A stretch of 64,000 nucleotides of DNA from Paragordius varius (lineage: Eukaryota; Nematomorpha). Shown piece by piece: positions 52,340-63,686 of the stretch (position 1 is its first letter; every line of letters begins with the position of its first letter). Below the pieces are notes generated by a model, which was not told where the DNA came from, ran no database searches, and saw only the letters and a list, made by a program, of their open reading frames with translations. Position numbers and translations under genes: made by a program. The stretch spans positions 4,774,001 through 4,838,000 of the forward strand of contig OZ176052.1 in assembly GCA_964247055.1 (NCBI GenBank). The letters are read 5' to 3'.

Positions 52340-54044
52340 TACACTGTCTATCGGGGTGTATAAAAATAACTTGATGAAATATATATATTCTGATAACAAA
52401 ATGAATCAATATTATTATGCTGTTTTGGTTTTGGCCCTTACACACTTTTTAGACTTTTGTGGTAAGTGGTCCATATTAGAAAATGACAAAATTTGCACAC
52501 ATTTGTTTAATATTTTTAGTGAAAGCTAAATGCTCCATTCCAAAACATATCAATAAAATATGTATAAAATACATATAAAAAGCAAATAATATTTCTAAAT
52601 ATTTTTATTTTTAGATGCGGACTCCGAAAGTCCCAAATTTTTGCTCTTCTAAAATGGAGTGAGTTCTTAAAAATAAACGCAAAAAGTCCTGGATTGCGCG
52701 ATAAAATTATAAATATAGGCTAAATTTTGACTTAAAAAATATTATCAAAAAAATGCACACTTTTTACAAAAATAAATGTTTAGCAAAATTTTGTTTAAAT
52801 GTACTTGATCCTATTCTTATAATGGAAACGGTATAAAAACGCTTTTAGATATATACAAACTTCTTCTATATAATTTGATGATGCTTAACATTTCTTTTCC
52901 GAATTGATTTAATACTTTGATTTAAATTGGGGTATATAAATACCCCAAACAATATTTAAGTTGGTATTTTTAAAAAACTACTGAAAAAAGGTTACAATTT
53001 AAATTTATGCTTCTATCCTAATAAAAATTATATTAAGCCAAAATATCTAAATAAATAGTTTTGAAAAAAAGTTCCCTATCAAACTATTTTGACTCCATTT
53101 TTTACAACATTTCACATAATATCGTGTTTATTTGATTCTAAGCTTAAAGTTAAGTTTACCTTTTTATAAAAAATATATTTAACATTATAAAAAGAATAAG
53201 TGGTATATATTGCATTATTTTAATATTATATACACATGTAATGTTTGCTAAATTTTGGCATTGTTTACCTCTGAATAAGTAATATCAAGTATTTTTGAAT
53301 AATCTTTTTATTATATTTTTTGGTTGATTAATGTATAAGTGCTCACTTTTCCCATGGTTTCAATTATTCTTTTTAATATTTATTTTAAACAAGCCTAGGG
53401 TATCTAACCACCCCAATTTGAATCAAAGGACTGAAATGAATGTGTTGTATAAAAGTGTTAAAGGTTTATTATTGGGGATCTTTTTTTAGAATACAATTTA
53501 TATTTGACATAAACTTAGGGACGAACTAATATTTTGATCAAAATTTGAGGTGAAATGCTAGCATCATCAATATAGAATTTTTTATAATATCTAAACGTTT
53601 TTAAACCGTTTCCATCTTGCCTCAAAATAGGATGAAGTACACTTCAACAAAACCTTGCTAAAAATCAACTTGTAAAAAGTTAAAAAAAATTATGAAAAAA
53701 TTTAATCGCGCAATCGAGACATTTTTGCATTTATTTAACATTTTAAAAGAGCGATTCTGAGCCCACATCTAAAAATGAATATAGTAAATATATTGTTTTG
53801 ATTTTACGCAGTTTATGATATATTTTAGTGATATGGAATAGAGTGTTTAGCTTTCACTAAAAAAATTTTATGACGAAAAATGTGTTCAATTTTTGTCATT
53901 TTCTGATACGGAACACACACCTCAAAGTGTAATAAATTTCTTTAAACACTTGTAAGGGCCAAAACTAAAAGGACCATCATAATCTTGATATATTCAGTAT
54001 ATATATAAATATATCAACAGGGTATTTTTTGTGGACACAGTTTA
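52340..54044. mobile_element. Long-TIR (about 600-700 nt arms) element upstream of DDX11
   Basis: Left TACACTGTCTATC and right GTGGACACAGTTTA. The arms match inward for hundreds of bases (TTTTGGCCCTTACA, AGAAAATGACAAAA, GTGAAAGCTAAA, GCGCGATAAAATT) up to a TTGGGGT word at 52925 and its inverse at about 53415. The centre is non-coding. TA-flanked ends suggest a Tc1/mariner relative. Confidence 0.7.
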
Positions 54045-54190
54045 TGGAGCAGTTACTACTAAAGTTTTAATTACTTTCTTAAATCAGCCGTAAAGGCCAA
54101 TTTTAAAGCACCAAAATCCTGATATATGTTTGCAAAAGAATATTTTTCATCAGGATATATTGATTCGTATTATGGATAGAATCAAAATAT
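54045..54190. repeat. Extra end fragment of the same long-TIR family
   Basis: Words such as AAAGCACCAAAATCCTGATA and TCATCAGGATATATTG repeat the arm of the adjacent element. The DDX11 ATG follows 73 nt later. Confidence 0.45.
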
Positions 54191-54262
54191 TTATATAAAT
54201 TAAATCATATTAGATATTTATATCAGTTGATAAGAAACATTGTTAGGTTATTTAAATTTAAT

Positions 54263-57200
54263 ATGCTCGATTATGATGATTTATTTGATGGGCCTACGGA
54301 TGAAATTTATAAAGATCTTAATCTTGATATTGGAAAATCTTATAACTTTCCATTCAATCCCTATGCTATTCAAAACCAATTCTCTGCAAAACTTTACGAA
54401 GTGATTGACAAAGGTCTTATTGGATTGATGGAGAGTCCCACTGGGACAGTAAAGTTAATTAATAATGAAAGGGAAAAACAATGAGTCTTATTTGCGGTGC
54501 CCTAACATGGCTTTTGGATTACCAAGAAAACTGTAAAAAAATATATGAGGATTCTAGAAAAAGGTATATTTATTTTAAAATTAAGAGTCGATACCAATTT
54601 TTCACTTAATTGGCTTGAGGAACAGTCCTTACAGAAAGAAAAAGAAAATGAAACAAAAGACATTGAAGTATATAAAATTATCATCGGATAGAATTTTTTC
54701 GATTACATGGAAAGTATAAATAAAAGAATATCAGAATCGCTCTCCATAAAAACTACTATAGCTGTGAAGGTTTTTTGCATTATATTTAAGGATGATAAAT
54801 GCGCAACAAATGATGTATTACTTAAGAGGTTAAAACAAATTCAAGAAACTGTTGATGATGAGGATTTTTTCGATGTACCGCAAGATAATCAGCATAAAAT
54901 AAAGGTTACCGATGGATTTACATAAAATGCTTTTGTTATTTATATAATTACAGAATTTGTTCAATTAACACGATCGGTACCATAATTTTATAGTGAATTT
55001 TATTATATCCGTATTATTTCTTTTTAATTGGAGTATAAATAATTGCTTAATTGATTTACTAGAAAAAGGTTACATATAAATATATATATATATATATAGA
55101 TAATAAATTTATAGATTTGTACAAAAAACGTTAATTTTTTTATATAAATAGATGCTATTTTGCCAAATATGTTGGCTATGCATTAATTTAAACCAGAAAA
55201 TACTGCACATTACCATATAAATAATTTTTATTGCAAAAAGATTATTGTATCAAAATTATATGATATTTAATTTATATTAATATTGTGTCTCATCATCGGT
55301 TGGGATAAGTCAATTTAAAAAACTTTATACCTACATCAATCACAATAATTCGAGAAATGGATCAAATTAAATATCCACCGTTTAACTTTTTAAAGCTCTC
55401 CAATAACAGTTTTGACCATTAATTTTTTAAATTATAGTATTATAACATAATATGATCAAAAATTTGTCAGGCAAATTAAATTGATGTCTTAAAAAGAATT
55501 TAATTTATAATAAAAATATTGTAGGTACATAACATTCTTTTTTCCAGAAAGTGTTCAAATTTTATATGATATAATACTATACCGCTCTCTTTGGAGGGAG
55601 GTTATTGAATTTTTTGTTTTAATGACTTTGGGAAAATTCTGACTACAGTCCAAATTATTAGCTTATTTATCTAATTTAAGTATTCTTAAATACGTATTGG
55701 TATATTTTCACAGATATTTTTCGCTAGTCGGACGCATACTCAACTGCAACAATTTATTGGGGAAATTCGTAAAACTAAATTTGCTCAACATCAACCTGTC
55801 GAATGTCATAATGACACGGGTGATAATTTAAATTCTAGCATTCCTCAAAAATCTAGCGAACCAAATTATTCCACATCTTTTTTGCCAATAAAATTGGCAA
55901 TTTTGGCTTCACGTAAAAGTTTGTGCATAAATGAACACGTTTGTAATGAAAAGACTCGCAATAATATCCAACTATTGAATGAAAATTGTCAAAAGCTAAT
56001 AAATCAAATGAAGGTTGACAAAACACATTTGTTACCCGATGATCATAATACGTCTACCATGTCTGTTAATGTGGATGAAATCGATTTAATCTCATCCTCG
56101 CCTGAAACTGAGGTTTTATAGCGATTGATTTTTTTAAAACCATTTTTTGAAAAAAATATTTTTTGTGTTAAATATGCACACACCAAGAATACGTTTAAGA
56201 ATGAATGTTCATTCATGAATTATTATGATAGAAACTAATGATTCCATTTATATTTTTTCAAACAGTAAAGTTTGGTTAGAAAAATCTATTCCACTAGCAA
56301 TTGTTATATTAAGCTAGCTATAAGTATTTATGACAATGTTATATGGAAGCTAGGCGAACTTTACATCATTAAAATGGAAATAATGGTTTACTAAATTTAT
56401 TTATGATTGTTTTTTTTATAATAATGTATCTTCCTTAGAATACAAAATTAAAATTACCTATATTAATTTATATTATGCAGATACGTTTATTTCTGTCCGA
56501 TAGTTTTGCAATATTTTTCAGTTATAGATCAGTATGTATTAGCCTTAGGAATTTATAACATAGTTTAATTATAATATATAGAAAAAGAATTATAAACGCA
56601 AAAGGCCAAAGAAAAAGAAGGCAAATACGGTACCACCTATCGAAGATACCTTATTGGAAATGACCAAATGCCAATATTTTAAAAAAATTAATATTGATGT
56701 TCTCACCGATTTTATACTATCTGATGTTAAGGTATGGAAATATTATATTAATTTATTATAAATTGTGTTGAAAAATTTTTTGATTTGTTAAAGTTTATAT
56801 TACATTAAGGGATATAAATAAAGTCAGTCGAAACTTGAATAAAGTTTTGGCCTAATTATGTTTTTGTTATTTTACAATTGTCTTCTCACGTTATTTTTTT
56901 CCTTTCCTACTTAAAACTTTGATAAAATAACTTACATTTTAAATTATAATTTGGGTTAAATTATTATAAGTAATATTATAAATTTTCTTATATTCATTTT
57001 TATATATTTTTAACATTGTTGTAAAAAGTAAAATGCATAGCAATTCAAAATCTCTGAACATATATTGTAAACTTTTTCCAAAACACATGTTTATTGAGAA
57101 ATGCATATAAACACTCCATTATATCCCATTTTAGACCATTGCTTCACTTTCTTTTTAATGAATTTTTATCTAATTTCCTATTCTTCCTCCCTTGCCTTTA

Positions 57201-60200
57201 CAGGACATTGAAGACATTGTCGATGAGGGTAAACACGTAATTAAGGCTTGTCCATATTTCGCAACCAAAGCCGCTACGAAAGATGCCCAACTCATTGTAC
57301 TTCCCTATCAACTTTTGTTGGATAGCGAAGCACTCAAAGCTAATGGTCTAACCCTGGATGCAAAAAATAGCATTGTGATCATTGATGAAGCTCATAACTT
57401 GGTTGATACGTTGACTGAAATGCATTCTGTCACGATGACCGGATTACATGTAAGTAACTAACTAGTTTCTATTTACTACAGTGGTCCCCGCTATAATGAA
57501 CACCTTCATGTCAAGATTTTAATACTGCTGCGCCAATAAATTAATGGGTTGATGCTGATTATCATGCATTTTTAAAGTTTTTCAAATAAGGCCCAAGTTT
57601 CTAAGTTTGATTCGTTTAAGTTTAGTATACCGTTTGTATTAACATCCCTGTTTTTAGACGTATGATAGATGTGATCTTTATTTACTTTAAATTAATTTTT
57701 ATCTTATAGCAGAGGCAAGGTATAATTTTGTATCTTTTCTTTACAATACCGAATCGGAATAACAAACCATTATCGAAATTTAAAAATCAGTTTGATACTT
57801 TTATAATAAATTACCATTTTTCATCTGTCTTTACCGTAAACGATGTACGGGTTTATCGTGATTTATGGCTTTAAAGTTATGGTTATTTTATATAAAATAT
57901 TATTTTTTTCAGTTTTTTAGACTATTTTTCCAAGTCAATGAATACAATATACGGTACGGTGGTCGACTTGGGGCTCACAATCAACAATGCCTTCATACAT
58001 TGGTTGAGTTGGTTAAAGGCTTTATACAACACTTTCATAATATGCATGAGAATCAGTTAAAAAAACGAAAATTACATAATAATAGTAGTAATATTAAAGA
58101 TGGTAATGATTTCTCTTCATCCCAATGTGATATCTTTACTTGTCGCATGTTTTTGAATCAGGGTGCGTTAGATAATTTCAATTTGTATAGCACAAATACA
58201 TTCATAAATCGTTTTGGATTACCACGCAAATTAATGGGGATAGATGTTAGGGATGAACATTTTAAAATGCATGCTACAAACTCTGCAAAAAAGACCACCA
58301 CTACCACCATAGACAACTTGAACGATGAATCAACCTTTTTGGAAACATATTATAAAACTGCTGTTTTCCCTAACTTAGCTAATGATAACAATAACGCCTG
58401 TGTTTCGAAGCCAAAAACTGAACGTAATTTTACTCTTGAATCAACTAACACCATTCCTGACTGGTATCGAGTTTCAACGGGTTTCGGTAATCCAATATTT
58501 GCGTTTAGCAAATTATTAACATGTCTCATGGATAATGATATACCCTCCGAGAGTATTGGACTTGAATATGATAGTATAATGAAGGAAGAAAAATTAGATA
58601 ATTACAAAATACAATCGATAAAACAGAATCCTAGGTTACCACTTAAACATGAGGGCGACGATGCTGGGAAAATATTTGTTTACGGAAAAAGTAGGACCAC
58701 ATAAATATTGTTTTGTTTGATAAAATTTACTGGTGTTGTATAAATCATAATTTATATTAAATTTAATTATAGCTAAATTTATATAATCTAATATATGTTT
58801 AAATGCAACTTTAATTAGTCGTTGTTTTCACCTTATATTTTGCAATATTTTATAATTTTAAGATAAAGTGAGTGACTTGGTTTTCAAATATGTGCTCACA
58901 AATCCATCTCGGGTCTTCAAAAATGTTGTTGTCAATAGCAAAGCTGTTATCTTAGCTGGTGGAACTATGAAACCGGTTAATTATTTAGGAAAATTTTTAC
59001 ATTTTTTCTCCAATGATTAACCCTATAAATTAAGTTAAGTATAGAATCTGGTTAATAGCAAAAGTTTTTCATTCCAAATCGTTTCAATTTATAAATATTG
59101 ATCTTAAACACGGATGTTACTGATTTTATTTTTTAAAATAAACGAAGCTTCTATTTTTATTTATTACTGTTATGTAAAAGGCATACACATATTTTTAAAT
59201 GAATATTTACAAAAATAAAGTTTGAAGAAATCGAAATGCGTCTGCTATTTCCTGCTGGCGTGTCTCCAGATCGTATAGCAACGTTCGAATGTGGACACAT
59301 TATTCCACCGGAAAATATATCAGTTTTAGGGATTGGACATGGGCTTGTAAATAAATTACCCCTAGAATTTACCTACCAAGTAATATATTCATTGATTAAT
59401 TTATTTCTAACTAAAAGTCAAACATATCTTTTAAAACATTGGGCGGACTAAATGACAATTACTGCTGCTTAAACCTAAACTTGAGCCATAGATATGATTT
59501 AAAGTATAAATAAAATGCATTTTTATTAAATAGAAAGACTGTACTGTAGTATATATAACTTACTTATTATAAAGTAGAGGGCCCCTGTTTATTGAAGTCC
59601 ATACTCCCTTTTAAGGAGTTCTATTTTTTTCATCCCACCCATAACACACTTTACCTTTCCGTTCATAATTATTTTGGGCTCTCATAAATAAGCAATACAT
59701 GTATTTTTATTATGCACACATACACAACACCACTAGAATCGCTCAAAGTTTGACTTAATGCTGGAGTTTGGTAGCATCCTTCTAACTTTAGCTCAACGAG
59801 TCCCTGGTGGTATAATATGCTTTTTCCCATCATACAAACATGAACAGGCTGTGTTTGATTACCTTTCACAGGCTCATTGTAACTTTCCCACAAATAATAA
59901 CATTCAGTTCAATGGTGTCGGAAACAAAAGTAGTTGTTCAGTTACGGATCTTAAAACTAATCATCTTAAACAAAACTCTTATTCGCATCAATCATCTTAC
60001 ATTGATATTATAAGCACGTATAAACGTTTATTTCGTGAATTTACTTTTGAGAAAACTGGATTTAATGTTAAAAATAATAATACAACTACCCCCTTAAAAA
60101 ACGCAAAAAAGGATTTGGTTTTAAACAACTCTACTCTTGACGAAAGTATGTCTTTTGATGATAATGAAAATATAACCCTCGATGACGATTTCAACACATC

Positions 60201-60694
60201 GACAAATAAAAAGATAAAAACTGCAACTAAAAGCTCACCAGTATTTGATGCTTATCAAAAGGAAATTATGGTACATTTTATTAATTTTAAAATAAAGAAA
60301 AATTAGTTTTAATTGACTTACTTTTGATTTCGACCAATTTGAATTTTAAATGAATTATTTCATATTTGTACGTTGAATATCCGTGTTAGTTATTACTTTT
60401 TAATTGAAGTATTTAAAAAATTTTGTAAATATTCAAAAACACTTTAATTATATTTGAAAAATTAATATTTCTGTATTTGTATCGTCCTTTAATCAGTAGT
60501 ATACTCCAAAACTATCGTTTTTCTTTGTTTGTCATAAATCAATAATATTAATTGTTGAATTTCAATTTAAATAATAATTATTTTGTAATTGAAGATCAAT
60601 TTACGTTAAATGTCCGTGTTAATTGCTGCTTATAATCAATTGATTAAATTAAACTTTTTGTTGTGAATATCAAAACTTGATTATATTTTCATCT

Positions 60695-60728
<34 letters not shown>

Positions 60729-62154
60729 TATCCCAAATTCAGTATTAAAACTATATTCCTCCATCTGTATCTCTATAATCATTCATGTTTTATACTAACT
60801 ACTAATTTTTAACACAAAGGGTGCTGGTAATGGAGCAATTCTCTTTTGTGTGGCTTCAGGAAGATTAAGTGAAGGCATAAATTTTAATGATGATCTGGCC
60901 CGGTGTGTTGTTATGGTAGGAATGCCTTATCCAAACCCCTACAATCCAGAATTTAGGGAAAAAATGACTGCCTATCTGCGATCTTTTGATCTAATTGGTT
61001 GTTATGTTATTTATATATTCATGCAATTTCATTTTTATAGCATCATAACAGCAATCTATTACATTTGAAATAAAAATAAAATTACCCTTTAATAAATTAA
61101 ATATTTTTGTTTGCTTTTTTGGAGAAATGGAAAAAGTTAAAAATAGACATGTTAAATTTTAATAAAAAAAATGTATTGGAAACAAAATTACATTTTTATC
61201 CCTTTATTAATAAAAATTAGCCAATCGTTAGGAGTAAAATTTTTCGAATTGTAAAAATTTATCAATGTATTATATAATTAATTTATTTAGATTCAAACAA
61301 GCTCAAACTTTTGAAATGTGTAACTCAGGCTGAATATATGCACAGTATGTGTATGAAAACGGTTAATCAATGCATAGGTACCTTATTAATTTATAAATCT
61401 TTTTTATATGCAAAATATATTGAATTTATTTTATATTACACTTTGATATTTTTTAAGTATATTTCTTAGGACGCTATTGTTTTTTAAATTTGTATCAAAA
61501 TAATTTTTAAAATATAATTATATCTTACTTAAAGTTTTTTGCCGACAGAGTAAAAATTGATATTTTACGAACAAAATGTGAAAATATAAAGACAAATTTT
61601 ATTTTTTTTGACTGGTGTACTTTTTTGAAAAATTTCTCCAAATATAACTCATTTTAAAAATGCAAAGTATGAAGATGTAAATTGGTTACAAAATTTAATA
61701 TTTATACAATTGTATTTATTTAAATATAGTAAAAAATAATAATCAAAAAATGGTTGCCGTTTCAAAAATTACTTTTGTTTTATCTATATAATTTCAATTT
61801 TTACTGCATTTAATTTTTTTCATAAAAATTGCTTATACGGTAATATGTTCATATATATTAAACAAAAATGAAAATTATTATATCAATGTATTGATTTTGC
61901 TAATATTATAAATCTGAAAATTTTAATTGTATTATTTTTTATATATTAACAAAGTATCAAAACTATTTAATATGTTAGGCCGAGCCATACGCCACAAAAA
62001 TGATTACGCCATGGTAGTTTTATGTGATTTAAGATATTTGAAACCGGAAATTCAACAAAAGTTACCTCTTTGGATGTTGAATGGCAAAAGTCACATTGAA
62101 AAATGCCATTTTAAATCAACGGCCGAATTTGGGTACCATGTTTCACATGTATAG
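54263..62154 (+). CDS. DDX11: ATP-dependent DNA helicase DDX11/CHL1 (XPD-like, Fe-S)
   Basis: 5'-3' DNA helicase for sister-chromatid cohesion and fork stability. Exons: 54263-54448, 54472-54563, 54586-54667, 54692-54769, 54791-54904, 55714-56112, 56582-56731, 57204-57449, 57913-58690, 58863-58975, 59221-59379, 59737-60270, 60820-60997, 61291-61377, 61979-62154. This gives about 1,123 residues, against about 900-970 in human. Helicase motifs: Walker A ESPTGT-GKT (split by a 23-nt intron), Ia [63 protein letters not shown]. Four Fe-S cysteines are visible: SLC, NENC, TKCQYF, KACPYF. The first four introns are 21-24 nt and the later ones 300-850 nt. Extra length comes from Asn/Ser/Thr-rich inserts in the 57913 and 59737 exons. 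The acceptor at 57913 is the least secure junction. No inactivating change is seen. A candidate AATAAA is at 62299. Confidence 0.96.
54449..54471 (+). other. 23-nt intron 1 in DDX11
   Basis: Begins gtaaag and ends tgaaag. It lies inside the Walker A motif: removal gives [17 protein letters not shown], as in all DDX11 homologues. Retention shifts the frame and stops within a few codons. Confidence 0.95.
54564..54585 (+). other. 22-nt intron 2 in DDX11
   Basis: Begins gtatat and ends attaag. Removal keeps the frame from EDSRKR into [13 protein letters not shown]. An AG two bases later leads to a stop. Confidence 0.85.
54668..54691 (+). other. 24-nt intron 3 in DDX11
   Basis: Begins gtatat and ends ggatag. 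It contains an in-frame TAG at its end. Removal joins ETKDIE to [13 protein letters not shown]. Confidence 0.85.
54770..54790 (+). other. 21-nt intron 4 in DDX11
   Basis: Begins gttttt and ends tttaag. It is a multiple of three without a stop. If retained it inserts VFCIIFK into an otherwise polar, charged linker, so splicing is likely but not proven. Confidence 0.65.
60697..60726. repeat. (TA)n microsatellite in a DDX11 intron
   Basis: An uninterrupted alternating TA run in the intron between the 59737 and 60820 exons. Confidence 0.9.
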
Positions 62155-62671
62155 CTTTTTAATATAATTTGCTTAGTTTTTCAAACAAGTCAAGGCGTCA
62201 CGGTAATCGAACAGTGCAATTAATTTAAAGCTCTAAACGGATTTTATGATTGAGCTGGATGTAATTATATTGAAATGGCAATCATGATCTCAATTATTAA
62301 TAAATTTGGAATTTCATTTGATATATTTGTTGGTATTTTATCCAAAATACACTTCAAATTCAAAAACATTTTTTTGAAAATTTTACGTGAAAACCCTATT
62401 GGACTATATAAAATAAACAAATGCACCTATTTATGGTTAGTATAACCGTTTTTTTCTCACAAAATTGTTATTATATATAATTTAATTTTACTCGATATAT
62501 CCTAATGTTAGACAAAAAGGATGCAAAAATTGTAAAATTCTATGCTTGGCTTCCTTTTCATATGTAAAGCAAATATATAAAAGTTGGCCTGGGTGAGTCA
62601 CCAATTTATTTAAAGTTTTATTAAAAAATGTAAAAATCTAAGTGTATATATATCAATCAGAATAAATATAC
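62155..62671. other. Convergent intergenic spacer
   Basis: Separates the DDX11 stop from the 3' end of the minus-strand gene. It contains only the candidate poly(A) signals. Confidence 0.4.
62299..62304 (+). promoter_or_regulatory. Possible polyadenylation signal of DDX11
   Basis: AATAAA about 145 nt after the stop. The hexamer is common by chance in such AT-rich DNA. Confidence 0.35.
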
Positions 62672-62677
62672 TTTATT
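62672..62677 (-). promoter_or_regulatory. Possible polyadenylation signal of the minus-strand gene
   Basis: AATAAA on the minus strand, 38 nt past the stop. Confidence 0.35.
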
Positions 62678-62715
62678 TGTATAAATTATGTATATTATTT
62701 AGTTCAGTTAATATA

Positions 62716-63686
62716 TTAAACAGATTTTCCAATGGACTCACTGTTAACTCTCGAAGAGGTTTCGATATTAGTTTGATTGTCTTGTGCAATAAGGAGTTGT
62801 GTTTCATCATTCCCTTTGCCAGTGGGAGATGCCGGACTAGATTTATTTCGTTTTTCTTTTTTACTTTTGGTCGTGGTATTGCTTGTAATGCTTTTATTTT
62901 TGACCAATATAGGTTTTTTAGTTGGTTCTTTTTTCGTGCTTGATGAGGTTATTTCATAAATTTTGTTTTGGCTATTAGATCTTGCTTTTAAACTTAATGT
63001 GGGGGATGATACAGAGTTCCTGAGATTTTGAGAATTGCCCTTTATACCGAAATTTATTATATATCCATGGTGGTTTTTTATCACAAAATGTTTCAAAACC
63101 CTAAAATTTGGTGTTTAAACAAAATAAATTCCAAAACCAAACTGTGATAAACAGGTGATTATCAGTCTTTTACACTTTTGCAAAAAATTAAGTGCAAGCC
63201 TAACTTTTCATGCTCTATATCTCTTGTCTATTTTTTAAAGATGTTAAAATATGCCTTTTTATACATATGTTTATATTCTAAAAAGTGGCAACTTTTGAAT
63301 AAATTGTCAATGTTTCGATAGTAATAAACATCCTATTATTTATTTATCATCTGTTTATTTAAACACGCCAATTTATTTGATGGATGAACCGGAGCTATTT
63401 TGGTTTAATTTAAAAATCATTTGTATTTTGTAAAGTTTCTTACGATTTGCGGCTCTGGAATACTACTCGTCTCGTTTTCTACGTTTGTTGTGAGCGTATA
63501 ATAATTGTCACTTGCATCCATATAATTGGAATTACTTTCAACACTTTTGGGCCCTGATATCGTATTATTTGCCGGTTCTTGATTGCTTTTTTGGGGTGTT
63601 TTAGAAGTGTCCTTTGTTTCACTGTTTTCTTTTTCATCCTCCTCGTCGTCATCCTTATCTTTACAAAAAAAACTTAAATAATCCAT
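62716..63686 (-). CDS. Unrecognised charged, low-complexity protein
   Basis: Three exons on the minus strand: 63444-63686 (start ATG, MDYLSFF), 63048-63100, and 62716-63019 (TAA). This gives about 199 residues. The first exon is acidic and Ser/Asn-rich (DDDEEDEKE). The middle exon holds the only motif-like segment, CDKKPPWIYNKFR. The C-terminal half is Ser/Lys/Thr-rich, with basic KKEPTKKP and KSKKEKR patches that could be nuclear-localisation-like. No signal peptide or membrane span is seen. The 343-nt first intron and 28-nt second intron both have GT-AG ends and keep the frame, which is the main argument that this is a real gene. AATAAA on the minus strand at 62672-62677 could end it. It converges on DDX11 with about 560 nt between the stops. 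I do not recognise a family. Confidence 0.6.
63020..63047 (-). other. 28-nt intron in the unrecognised minus-strand gene
   Basis: Read on the minus strand, it begins gtataa and ends tctcag. It restores frame between WIYNKFR and NSVSSPTLSL. Confidence 0.7.

Noticed and set aside
54227-54262. Longer DDX11 N-terminus from a TTG
   Set aside because: There is no ATG in this stretch. The first ATG is 54263, and the added residues have no family match.
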